Part shown: in pieces, positions 26,268-34,000 of the stretch | Layout of the letters: each line of letters opens with the position of its first letter | Position numbering within the stretch: the stretch's first letter is position 1 | DNA from: Collinsella sp. OM04-5 | GTDB taxonomy: Bacteria > Actinomycetota > Coriobacteriia > Coriobacteriales > Coriobacteriaceae | Assembly: GCF_003439125.1 (NCBI RefSeq) | Contig: NZ_QSUU01000009.1 | Span: 42,382-106,381 of the forward strand | DNA: 64,000 bases | Direction: 5' to 3' | Program-made: the position numbers and the translations under genes | Notes under the pieces: generated by a model | The model's input: only the letters and a program-made list of their open reading frames with translations | Database searches by the model: none | What the model was told of the DNA's origin: nothing

Positions 26268-26972
26268 TTACAAATAGAACTTCAGTCGCTCGGTGCAGTA
26301 CACCTGACGGGAGATGAAAAGCGGCTCGCCACTTGGAGCATAACGTCTATCGACAAACAGAAGCAGCGAAGAGTCCAGCTCCACATTAAGGTATGCCGCC
26401 TCGAGCTCGCTCGCATAGCAGACCTCGAGCGTACGCGTGTTGGGACCCATCTTGATCCCCTGGCGATCGAGTACCGCCATCAGCGAATCATCGAGGGACT
26501 CATGCTCCAAAAAAGAAAGCGCAGCGGAATAGCTATTGGTTTCCAGCATCGTGGGCTTGCCATCCACAAGGCGCAGACGACGGCTACGCAATACCTTTTG
26601 GGTATCGTCTACGCCCAGGAACTTCGCGTCTCGCAGACTTGGGAAGTCCCAGCCCATTTCGAGAACCCTGGTAGACGCCTGTTTGCCCGCAAGCTGGCAC
26701 GAATGGGTAAAGCTCTCACGGTCGTCCGCGGCATACATCTGCGTGTCCGACGAAACGAACGTGCCCTTGCCGCGGGCCCTCTCAACAAGCCCAGCATCTT
26801 CCATTTCTTTAATTGCGGAGCGAACCGTTATTCGGCTCACGCCAAATTGCTCGATAAGCTCCGCCTCGGTCGGAAGCTTATCTCCCGGGCGGTACGTGCC
26901 GTTGGCGATTGAATCAGAAAGCGCACGAACAATCTGTTTGTACAGGGGGATAACGCTATTTGCCTCAACCAT
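26268..26972 (-). CDS. GntR/UTRA-family regulator 1
   Basis: HutC-type repressor of about 234 residues. The N-terminal winged helix reads LPTEAELIEQFGVSRITVRS and AIKEMEDAGLVERARGKGTF; the C-terminal UTRA domain (LETNSYSAALSFLEHESLDD, LLLFVDRRYAPSGEPLFISR) should bind a phosphosugar or related ligand. It is just upstream of, and co-directional with, the first PTS operon, whose control is its likely job. Start at 26972 or 26981; the former has AAAGG at a workable distance. Confidence 0.88.
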   Translation of the reverse strand: MVEANSVIPLYKQIVRALSDSIANGTYRPGDKLPTEAELIEQFGVSRITVRSAIKEMEDAGLVERARGKGTFVSSDTQMYAADDRESFTHSCQLAGKQASTRVLEMGWDFPSLRDAKFLGVDDTQKVLRSRRLRLVDGKPTMLETNSYSAALSFLEHESLDDSLMAVLDRQGIKMGPNTRTLEVCYASELEAAYLNVELDSSLLLFVDRRYAPSGEPLFISRQVYCTERLKFYL

Positions 26973-27189
26973 ATCAACCATACCTTTACAAGAAATCAGC
27001 AGTTTATAGATAGATGACTTATATTGTATTAGAACTTTTTAGGAGTCCATATATTTCCTAAATGATTCGGTAAACGGGGTGTTATTTCACTTTAGCGGGA
27101 TGCAGCGGCTACCCGCGGCATTCGCCGTCAACCCAGTTAGGCTAGTCCACCCACATCGTCTTCAGTTCGATGCAGAGCCGCGGCCCCAT

Positions 27190-27199
27190 ATGGGTATAC
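27190..27199 (+). promoter_or_regulatory. Extended -10 element upstream of the M16 peptidase gene
   Basis: TGGGTATACT is a TGn-TATACT extended -10 box about 55 nt before the start codon. No clear -35 is needed for such promoters. The region 26982-27189 otherwise holds AT-rich sequence (CTTATATTGTATTAGAAC) that may control the divergent GntR gene. Confidence 0.6.
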
Positions 27200-27252
27200 T
27201 CTCGGGGATTCGACTCGATTCGCCCCCGCTGGGGCGTCAAAGGAGACTGCAT

Positions 27253-30200
27253 ATGCCCACCACCTCAACCGACCCGCGCGCCGCTGCCGCCGCGCTGCTG
27301 GTGCCCGGAACCACCTGCCACGGCTTTACCGTCGAACGCCGCGAGACCGTGCCCGAGCTCGACGCAGACGCTTACGTGCTGCGCCACACCGCCTCGGGCG
27401 CTCGCCTGCTGCACCTAGCGTGCGACGACGAAAACAAGGCCTTTGCCATTGGCTTTAAGACGCCGCCGGCCGATTCCACCGGCGTGTTCCATATTCTTGA
27501 GCACTCGGTGCTGTGCGGATCGACCAAGTTCCCCGTCAAGGAGCCGTTTGTCGATCTGATCAAGAGCTCCATGCAGACGTTCCTCAACGCCATGACCTAC
27601 CCCGACAAGACCATCTACCCCGTTGCCACCACCAACGAGCGGGATCTGTACAACCTGATGGACGTGTACCTGGACGCGGTGTTCAACCCGGCCATCTATA
27701 CCAAGCCCACCATTTTTGAGCAGGAGGGCTGGCACTACGAGCTGGACCTGCCGGAGGGCGCCGATAGCAACGGCGGCGAAGGCGACGCTGGCGAGGTAGA
27801 TTTTGAGGCATGTCCTAAAAATCTACGCGAAGGGACGCTGCGCTATAACGGCGTGGTGTTCAACGAGATGAAGGGCGCGCTGTCCGACCCCATGAGCGTG
27901 CTGGACGACGCCGTCAACGCCGCGCTCTATCCCGATACCGCCTATGCGCATGAGAGCGGCGGCGACCCGCGCGCGATTCCCGCGCTCACCTACGAGCAGT
28001 TCCTGGATACGCACGCGCGCCACTACAATCCTTCCAACTCTTATATAACGCTCTACGGCGACCTAGATGTGGACCGCGCGCTGGCGTTTTTGGACGAGCG
28101 TTATCTGTCGCAGCCGAGCGCTGCGAGCCGCCGCATGGACGCTGCCGTTGCCGCCGGCGAGGACCCGTCCACGCTGGCACCCAATCCGCTGGACGTGCAG
28201 GAGCCTGTGACCTGCGAGTATAAGCGCGTCGAGATGGCCACCACGCCCGAGAACGCCTTGGTGGGCCTGGGTCTGGTGCTGGGCAGCGCGCTCGACCGCA
28301 AGCGCACGATCGCGGCGGACATCTTGTTCGAGGCGCTGCTGGGCTCCAACGAAGCACCGGTTAAGAAGGCCATTCTTGCCGCCGGCCTGGGCGGCAACGT
28401 GGCGAGCTACACCGCGGCCGAGAGCCTGCAGCCCTACGAGCTCATCATGCTGCAAAACGCGCAGCCCGGTGTGGCACGCGAGCTGCGCCGCGTGTTCCAG
28501 GACGCCTGCCGCGACCTGTGTGAGCACGGCGTTCCGCGCGAGCGCCTGGAAGCTATCATCAGCAGCAACGAGTACGACCTGCGCCAGCGCGACTACGGCA
28601 TCGCCGACGGCGTAGCCATTGCGTGCGACGCGCTGAGCACGTGGCTCTACGATGACGACGCCGCGACGCTGGCACTCAAGTATGGCCCGGTGTACAAGGA
28701 GCTGCGCGGCGAGCTGGACGGTAGCTACTTTGAGGACCTGCTGCGCGAGCTGGTGCTGGAGAACGACCACATGGCGCTGGTCGAGCTGGTTCCGGTGGAC
28801 GCCGCTGAGGGTTCGGAGGGCGCCGAAGCTGCCGAGCTGGCAGCCAAGCGCGACGCCATGACCGATGCCGAGCTGGCGGACGTGGTCGAGCGCACGGCCG
28901 TGCTGCGTGCCGCGCAGGAGGCCGAGGACACGCCCGAGGACAAGGCCACGCTACCGCGTCTGCGTGTATCCGACATTGGCGCGGCGCGCCCCGAGCCGCC
29001 GCTCGTTGTGGACACGACCGCGCCCATCCCCTGCCTGCGCCACGGCATCCCCACCAACCGCCTGGCCTACGCCATGCAGTACTTCGACCTGAGCTGCGTC
29101 GCATTTGAGGACCTGCCCTATGTGACGCTGCTCTGCCGCCTGCTTAAGCAGCTGCCCACGAGCGAGCATTCGGCCGAGGAGCTCGACAACCTGCTCGCCG
29201 GCAAGCTGGGCTTTTTGAGCTTTACAACCGAAGTCATGACGCAGCCCGACGTGGACGGCGTGCGTCCTTACCTGCTGGTGAGCGCCGGCGCCCTGTCCGA
29301 AAAGATCGACGCGCTGGCGAGCCTGCCGCGCGAGGTGTGGTCGAGCACGCTGTTGCTCGATGCCGACGCCGACCGCGTGCGCGACGTACTCACGCAGATT
29401 CGCATTGGGCTTGAGCAGGGCTTTATCAACAACGGACACTCGGCGGCGCTGGGTCGCGCGATGAGCTACAGCTCGCCTTCGGCCGTGGTTCGCGAGCAGC
29501 TTTCGGGCGTGGACTTCTATCTGTTCCTGCGCGATCTGCTCGAGCACTTTGACGAGCGACTGGACGACCTGCGCGCCAAGCTTGCCGAGCTGGCAGGCCG
29601 CATCTTTGTGGCCGATGGCTGCATGGCAAGCTTTACCGGCAGCGATGAGGACTTTGACGCGTACTGGGATGCCGCGGGCGACCTGGGGCTTGGCGCCGGC
29701 GACGGCGCTGGCAGCGGCACGCTCGTGGTACCGGAGCCGCGCGACCGTCGCGAGGCTTTCGTTATCCCCAGCGACATCTGCTTTGCGGCAAGCGCGTGCG
29801 ACCCGCGTCGCCTGGGCATCAACGTGACGGGCGCTTGGGCGGTTGCCGCCAACGCGCTCTCCTACGACTACCTGTGGAACGAAATCCGTGTGAAGGGCGG
29901 TGCGTACGGCTGCGGATTCCGCGCGGCCGGCGAGCGTCAGGCGGCGTTCTACACCTACCGCGACCCGGCGGTCGATCCTTCGATTGAGCGCGTGGAACGC
30001 GCCGGTGCATGGCTCGGCAGCTTTGAGCCCGACGAGGCCGCCTTTGAGGGCTTTATCGTGAGCTGCGTGAGCGGCATGGACGCGCCCGTGAAGCCGTACG
30101 CGCTCACCAAGCGCCGCAACACGACCTACCTGGCTGGACTCGATCCGCATGCCCGCGAGGAGCGCCGCGCCCAGATGCTCGCCGCCACACCCGGTGAGCT

Positions 30201-30321
30201 GCGCTCGCTCGGCGCCGACGTGACGCGCATCGCAGCCGCGTCGCCCACCTGCGTCTTTGGCGGCCGCGACGTCATCGCCAAGAGCAACGCCGGCTTTAAC
30301 GTCGTCGACCTGCTGGGCTAA
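27253..30321 (+). CDS. M16 family (presequence-protease-like) metallopeptidase
   Basis: Large zinc peptidase of the M16C group, 1022 residues, which degrades short peptides inside a closed chamber. The inverted zinc motif HILEH is at residues 80-84, followed by SVLCGSTKFPVKEPFVDLIK. MTYPDKTIYPVA and VVFNEMKGALSDP are typical of presequence proteases, as is the second M16 half (NEIRVKGGAYGCGF). AAAGGAG lies just before the ATG at 27253; the frame extends further up but without a site. Residues about 182-192 (VDFEACPKNLR) are encoded by a palindrome of a repeat family found twice more outside genes, in an apparent surface insertion. Confidence 0.92.
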   Translation: MPTTSTDPRAAAAALLVPGTTCHGFTVERRETVPELDADAYVLRHTASGARLLHLACDDENKAFAIGFKTPPADSTGVFHILEHSVLCGSTKFPVKEPFVDLIKSSMQTFLNAMTYPDKTIYPVATTNERDLYNLMDVYLDAVFNPAIYTKPTIFEQEGWHYELDLPEGADSNGGEGDAGEVDFEACPKNLREGTLRYNGVVFNEMKGALSDPMSVLDDAVNAALYPDTAYAHESGGDPRAIPALTYEQFLDTHARHYNPSNSYITLYGDLDVDRALAFLDERYLSQPSAASRRMDAAVAAGEDPSTLAPNPLDVQEPVTCEYKRVEMATTPENALVGLGLVLGSALDRKRTIAADILFEALLGSNEAPVKKAILAAGLGGNVASYTAAESLQPYELIMLQNAQPGVARELRRVFQDACRDLCEHGVPRERLEAIISSNEYDLRQRDYGIADGVAIACDALSTWLYDDDAATLALKYGPVYKELRGELDGSYFEDLLRELVLENDHMALVELVPVDAAEGSEGAEAAELAAKRDAMTDAELADVVERTAVLRAAQEAEDTPEDKATLPRLRVSDIGAARPEPPLVVDTTAPIPCLRHGIPTNRLAYAMQYFDLSCVAFEDLPYVTLLCRLLKQLPTSEHSAEELDNLLAGKLGFLSFTTEVMTQPDVDGVRPYLLVSAGALSEKIDALASLPREVWSSTLLLDADADRVRDVLTQIRIGLEQGFINNGHSAALGRAMSYSSPSAVVREQLSGVDFYLFLRDLLEHFDERLDDLRAKLAELAGRIFVADGCMASFTGSDEDFDAYWDAAGDLGLGAGDGAGSGTLVVPEPRDRREAFVIPSDICFAASACDPRRLGINVTGAWAVAANALSYDYLWNEIRVKGGAYGCGFRAAGERQAAFYTYRDPAVDPSIERVERAGAWLGSFEPDEAAFEGFIVSCVSGMDAPVKPYALTKRRNTTYLAGLDPHAREERRAQMLAATPGELRSLGADVTRIAAASPTCVFGGRDVIAKSNAGFNVVDLLG
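27796..27826. repeat. Palindrome family P1, copy inside the M16 gene
   Basis: Perfect 9 bp arms GTAGATTTT and AAAATCTAC enclose GAGGCATGTCCTA. It is in frame with the M16 coding sequence. Relatives are at 30330-30359 and 36386-36416. Confidence 0.85.
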
Positions 30322-30329
30322 CCACAAAG

Positions 30330-30369
30330 GTAGATTTTTGGGACATGCCTAAAATCTACCTTTTCTTTT
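30330..30369 (+). terminator. Terminator of the M16 gene built from palindrome P1
   Basis: GGTAGATTTT pairs with AAAATCTACC around TGGGACATGCCT, followed by TTTTCTTTTT, 8 nt after the M16 stop. Same sequence family as the palindrome inside the gene. Confidence 0.85.
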
Positions 30370-30412
30370 TCCGCCGCTTGGGCGGGCCAGCTCAGACCGT
30401 CCCACCAGTTTT

Positions 30413-30549
30413 GTCTCGATCTGTAACAGCTAGGCGGCAATATCGGCTCCAGATGTTACAGATCGAGACGTTTCCGAATGGCGCTGGCTCTTTGTCTCAA
30501 TCTGTAACAGCTAGGCCCATTTATGCCGAGTTACTGTTACAGATCGAGA
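30413..30549. repeat. Tandem pair of GTCTCGATCTGTAAC palindromes
   Basis: Unit 1 (30413-30469): GTCTCGATCTGTAAC and GTTACAGATCGAGAC are a perfect 15 bp inverted repeat. Unit 2 (30494-30549) repeats it with one change. Both units also share CAGCTAGGC after the first arm. They fill the gap between two convergent genes. Confidence 0.88.
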
Positions 30550-30628
30550 TAAACCGCCGCAGACACCCGCCCTTCAGCAAAAACCACCCAAAGGTGTCTG
30601 TCCCTTTGGGTGGTTTGCGAGTGGGCCG

Positions 30629-32284
30629 CTACTTGATAAACGGGTTCAGCCAGGCCTCTAACGGATTGAGCTCGTACATGGTTGCAAAGCGCTCACGACC
30701 ATAATCGGAGTCGTTGTTCCAGCTACCCTGGTCGACGTCGTACTCTGCATCCAGACGAATCCACTCCTCCGGCTTGTTCTTCTCGTGCTTGTTGCAGAAG
30801 TAGCGCTGGTACTCGACCTCGTGCTCAAACTCAAACTCGGCATCCGAACCGCGGCCGGCATACTCGTCGACCGACGTCAGGTTGCCGTGGTCGTCGTAAT
30901 AGAACTCCGCATAGCCGCCGCGCTCGGAATCGATCCTGTCGAGCTTTCCGTCGCTGTACGAATAATCCACCGCGGCATACGAGTTCAGCGAGCCGTAATC
31001 GTTGCCGTGCGAGTCATAGGCCACAGGCGAGATACGCGAAATGTTGCCGTCCTTGTCATACTCGTAGCCCGCGGTGATCGTCCACCTGGTGCCCACGGTG
31101 TCGCCCTGACAGTCCAGCGTAAAGGACGTCACGCGATCCTTGTCGTATCCGTACGAATACACGACCGTCCGAGGATTGGCCGGGCTGGTATCGGTGTTGG
31201 TCACCATGTTGCCGTCCTGGTAGACATACGTGCTCGCGCTCTCGCCGTAACCCGCATGGGTCGTCTTGTTGATCAGGTTTCCGTCCGCGTCGTAGGTAAA
31301 CGTCGTGGTGCTCGACGAATCGCTCATGTCGGCATCGCAGTCGATGCGCGTGACGTTACCGTCGGCGTCGTACGTAAACGTGTTGACGTTCACGTAACTG
31401 CCCGCCAGATCTTCCTCAATCTCCGAGATACGATGCGACTCATCGTGCTCGACGCTGTAGCTTACGCCGCCACCTTGCTTGACGGCAGACGTGAAGCCCG
31501 TGACGTAGCCGTTTTCATCGCGCTCGATCTCGTAGATATCGCCGTACTGGTCCGATTTATCGGTGCCTTCGTAGGACACCGGCAGCCACAGTTCGTCAAG
31601 CTGTGTGTCCTTAATGCCGCTGACCTTCGTATCCTGCGGCAGTGCCAGTGTGGCGAGCTTCTTTTTACCCGAAAGATCAACGTTTTTGAGCTCCCCGGCA
31701 TTTGAAAGGTCAAGCTTCTCGATGTTGTCGCAACCGTCCAGGTTAACGACGGTGACGTTACTCGCCGAGTTAAGCTCGACGGTTTTAAGGTCTCCGCAGC
31801 CCGAAAGGTCCAGGTTGACGAGTTTATCCCCACCGTATTCCACACTGGTAACGTTGGGGAACACCTTGCCCAGGCCCTGCGTCGACGCGACGCCGTCCAG
31901 CTCGACCGACGTCACCGCCTTGGCCTCGTCGCGCGAGATGCGGCCGTCACCGTTAGTGTCGTACTTGGTCGAGACAAGCGCACGCATGCCGCTGTCCGGG
32001 AAGGTTTTCTCGTCGATAGGCGTGGTCGCGATCTGGGTGAAGTAGAACAGCGCTCCCCCGCCGACACCCGCCGCCACGGCAAGCACCGCGGCAAGGGCGA
32101 TGAGGGGCTTCTTGGAACGCTTGCGCCGCGCGGGCTGCTGCACGGGCACGTATTGCCCAGGAGCGGGCGCAGCAGGCTGGGGTTGCTGCGTGGCCGCGAC
32201 CTGGTCAGGTGCTACGGGCGCACCGCATACGGGGCAAAAGAGGACGTCGTCGACAAGCGGCGTGCCACACGAGCGACAAAACAT
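30629..32284 (-). CDS. Zinc-ribbon membrane protein with YD-like repeats
   Basis: Unknown surface-facing protein, 551 residues. An N-terminal zinc ribbon (Cys3, 6, 17, 20: FCRSCG and FCPVCG) is followed by a Pro/Gln linker, a basic patch RRKRSKK and one TM helix (61-83). Outside, an EF-hand/dockerin-like loop DTNGDGRISRDE (109-120) precedes leucine-rich-like repeats (LVNLDLSGCGDLKTVELNSA) and then RHS/YD-like repeats (FTYDADGNVTRID, FTYDADGNLINKT, YEYDKDGNISRIS, FYYDDHGNLTSVD). The start at 32284 has GGAG 6 nt upstream. It might be an adhesin or sensor; no enzyme motif is visible. Confidence 0.75.
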   Translation of the reverse strand: MFCRSCGTPLVDDVLFCPVCGAPVAPDQVAATQQPQPAAPAPGQYVPVQQPARRKRSKKPLIALAAVLAVAAGVGGGALFYFTQIATTPIDEKTFPDSGMRALVSTKYDTNGDGRISRDEAKAVTSVELDGVASTQGLGKVFPNVTSVEYGGDKLVNLDLSGCGDLKTVELNSASNVTVVNLDGCDNIEKLDLSNAGELKNVDLSGKKKLATLALPQDTKVSGIKDTQLDELWLPVSYEGTDKSDQYGDIYEIERDENGYVTGFTSAVKQGGGVSYSVEHDESHRISEIEEDLAGSYVNVNTFTYDADGNVTRIDCDADMSDSSSTTTFTYDADGNLINKTTHAGYGESASTYVYQDGNMVTNTDTSPANPRTVVYSYGYDKDRVTSFTLDCQGDTVGTRWTITAGYEYDKDGNISRISPVAYDSHGNDYGSLNSYAAVDYSYSDGKLDRIDSERGGYAEFYYDDHGNLTSVDEYAGRGSDAEFEFEHEVEYQRYFCNKHEKNKPEEWIRLDAEYDVDQGSWNNDSDYGRERFATMYELNPLEAWLNPFIK

Positions 32285-32416
32285 GGCGGGCTCCTTTCGA
32301 TTCATTCCTTCTACGATGAAGGTACACCCAAAGCCGCAGCCCTTGTTGCGCAACATTCAGCCCAAACCGCCGCAAAGGGGCGCAGTTTACAGGTGCCTTT
32401 GTGGTGGTTCGAACAC

Positions 32417-32444
32417 TTGTTCATACGTACACATGTTCTATAGT
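32417..32444 (+). promoter_or_regulatory. Promoter of hicAB
   Basis: TTGTTC (32417-32422), 16 nt spacer, TATAGT (32439-32444), about 60 nt before hicA. Confidence 0.6.
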
Positions 32445-32469
32445 AGAGATGCTTGCATCGGACCTAAAT

Positions 32470-32490
32470 TGCAACTAGGATATAGTTGCA
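32470..32490. promoter_or_regulatory. Inverted-repeat operator upstream of hicA
   Basis: TGCAACTA, 5 nt, TAGTTGCA: a perfect inverted repeat 14 nt before the hicA start, placed where HicB-type autorepression would be expected. Confidence 0.6.
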
Positions 32491-32504
32491 GAATGTGAGG
32501 CGGG

Positions 32505-32768
32505 ATGACTCGGCCCGATAAACTCATCGCCCAACTGCTTAGCTGCCCTTCGACGTATCGGTATACCGATTTTTTAAAAGTCATGGCTTCATATGGCTTT
32601 GAAATGGACAACAAAGGCAAGACATCCGGATCGCGCGTTCGCTTCTACAGGCCATCAGATGGCAGGATGTTCGTAATGCACGCGCCACATCCATCTGGCG
32701 AATTGACAGCAGGGACTATTCGAAACATCGTTCGATTTCTGCAAGATGTCGGAGGTAGTCATGAGTAA
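32505..32768 (+). CDS. hicA: HicA-family toxin
   Basis: Likely mRNA interferase of a type II toxin-antitoxin pair, 87 residues, a small double-stranded-RNA-binding-like fold. It begins MTRPDKLIAQLLSCPSTYRY; the core is KTSGSRVRFYRP and MHAPHPSGELTAGTIRNIVR. In classical HicA the catalytic His follows Gly-Ser; here that position is Arg (GSR, residue 44), as in a GSRVRF subfamily, and His59/His62 of HAPHP are the nearby histidines. GAGGCGGG precedes the ATG. Its 3' end overlaps hicB by 8 nt. Confidence 0.85.
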   Translation: MTRPDKLIAQLLSCPSTYRYTDFLKVMASYGFEMDNKGKTSGSRVRFYRPSDGRMFVMHAPHPSGELTAGTIRNIVRFLQDVGGSHE

Positions 32769-33090
32769 CGTTTTGGCATACAAGGGCTATTTCGCCCCCG
32801 TTGAGTTCGATGTCGAACAGCATGTGCTAACAGGTATGGTCACCGGCATTAGGGACGCAATCGTATTTGAAGGCTCTACGGTTAAAGAAGTGGAGCAATG
32901 CTTCCACGACGCCGTCGACGATTACCTTGAGTTTTGCGCCGAGAAGGGCAAGGAACCCGAGCGGGCTTTTAAGGGGTCGTTCAACGTAAGAACGGGCTCT
33001 GAGCTCCACAAGCAAGCGGCGCTGGCGGCGGCAAAGAAGGGTGAGTCACTCAATAAGTTTGTGACTGAAGCAATTGCTGCGGCGTTATAG
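32761..33090 (+). CDS. hicB: HicB-family antitoxin
   Basis: Antitoxin and probable autorepressor, 109 residues. The N-terminal HicB RNase-H-like domain (LAYKGYFAPVEFDVEQHVLT, FEGSTVKEVEQCFHDAVDDY) is followed by a ribbon-helix-helix-like tail (NVRTGSELHKQAALAAAKKG, SLNKFVTEAI) for DNA binding. The ATG at 32761 lies inside the end of hicA, with GGAGG 5 nt upstream, so the pair is translationally coupled. The toxin-first order is usual for hicAB. Confidence 0.9.
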   Translation: MSNVLAYKGYFAPVEFDVEQHVLTGMVTGIRDAIVFEGSTVKEVEQCFHDAVDDYLEFCAEKGKEPERAFKGSFNVRTGSELHKQAALAAAKKGESLNKFVTEAIAAAL

Positions 33091-33173
33091 CATTAACGCC
33101 TAGGCCCAAACAACCACAAAGGGCGCAGTTCGCAGGCATATTTGCGGTGGCTTTACTGCTCATATCGCGTTTG

Positions 33174-33206
33174 CCCAGATAAAAGCTGCCAAAATAAACC
33201 TGTCCC
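33174..33206. repeat. Solo copy of the 33 nt GGGACAGG repeat
   Basis: CCCAGATAAAAGCTGCCAAA runs on to AATAAACCTGTCCC. It matches, with small changes, the arms of the inverted repeat at 52407-52572 and the solo copy at 44924-44957. It is upstream of the folate gene. Confidence 0.8.
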
Positions 33207-33236
33207 TTTTTGGTAGATTTGGGAGATGAGGCTGGG

Positions 33237-33833
33237 ATGGATAAAGCTGAGCTGCGGCGGGCGGTGATTGCCCGGCGCGATGCTATTGATTTGGATGTTC
33301 GGGCAGCGAAGTCTGCTGTTGTATGCGCGCGGCTTGTTGAGCTGTTGGATCGCTTGGATGCCGCGGCGCCACACACCGTTGCTGTCTATGCTGCGATGGG
33401 TTCCGAGGTCGACCCAGCCGCGTTTGTCGCTGCGGCCGCCAAACGCGGCTGGCGCGTGGCCTATCCGTGCATGCTCTCGGCAAGCGACGCCGCCGCATGC
33501 GGCCAGCGCATGTGCATGCGGGCAGTCTCTGCCGGCGATGCGTCCGAGGCCCCGTTTATCGCCCACCCTACGCGGGCCTTCGCAGCCACGGACGTCGACA
33601 GCGGCCACTTCCCCATCGTGCCCGCCAAGGCCCTCGACATGATTATCGTGCCGCTCGTGGCTTTCGACCGCACCGGCGCGCGCCTGGGCTACGGCGGCGG
33701 CTGTTACGACCGCTACCTGCCCACGCTTTCGGCAACATGCCAGGTCGTCGGCATCGCCTTTGACGAGCAACGCGTCGACCACGTTCCCACCGATGCGCAC
33801 GACCTGCCGCTGTCCCACATCGTCAGCGCCTAG
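33237..33833 (+). CDS. 5-formyltetrahydrofolate cyclo-ligase
   Basis: ATP-dependent conversion of 5-formyl-THF to 5,10-methenyl-THF in one-carbon metabolism, cytosolic. The 198 residues include the N-terminal KAELRRAVIARRDAI basic segment, VYAAMGSEVDP, the IIVPLVAFDRTGARLGYGGG signature with catalytic/phosphate loop, and CYDRYLPTL. The Met at 33237 has GAGG upstream. It is transcribed alone after hicAB. The sequence is complete and of ordinary length. Confidence 0.93.
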   Translation: MDKAELRRAVIARRDAIDLDVRAAKSAVVCARLVELLDRLDAAAPHTVAVYAAMGSEVDPAAFVAAAAKRGWRVAYPCMLSASDAAACGQRMCMRAVSAGDASEAPFIAHPTRAFAATDVDSGHFPIVPAKALDMIIVPLVAFDRTGARLGYGGGCYDRYLPTLSATCQVVGIAFDEQRVDHVPTDAHDLPLSHIVSA

Positions 33834-33859
33834 CCGCCGCTGTATCGCACCCGCAAGAT

Positions 33860-33975
33860 GAGCGTGGAAAATCTCCCACTTTGAGCCCCCTTACGAGCTA
33901 AAAACGGGAGATTATCCACGCTCATTCAACAAGCGTCCGAAAATCCACGCTCGTCCGTCCGATTTTCCACGCTTG
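33860..33975. repeat. Palindrome family P2, copy 1, plus a related small hairpin
   Basis: GAGCGTGGAAAATCTCCC pairs with GGGAGATTATCCACGCTC (17 of 18), 33860-33923. A second hairpin at 33930-33975 reuses CCACGCT sequence (AAGCG...CCACGCTT). Both lie downstream of the AbiEi-like gene. Confidence 0.85.
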
Positions 33976-34000
33976 TGCAGCCAAACGCTCTGCAACTGCC

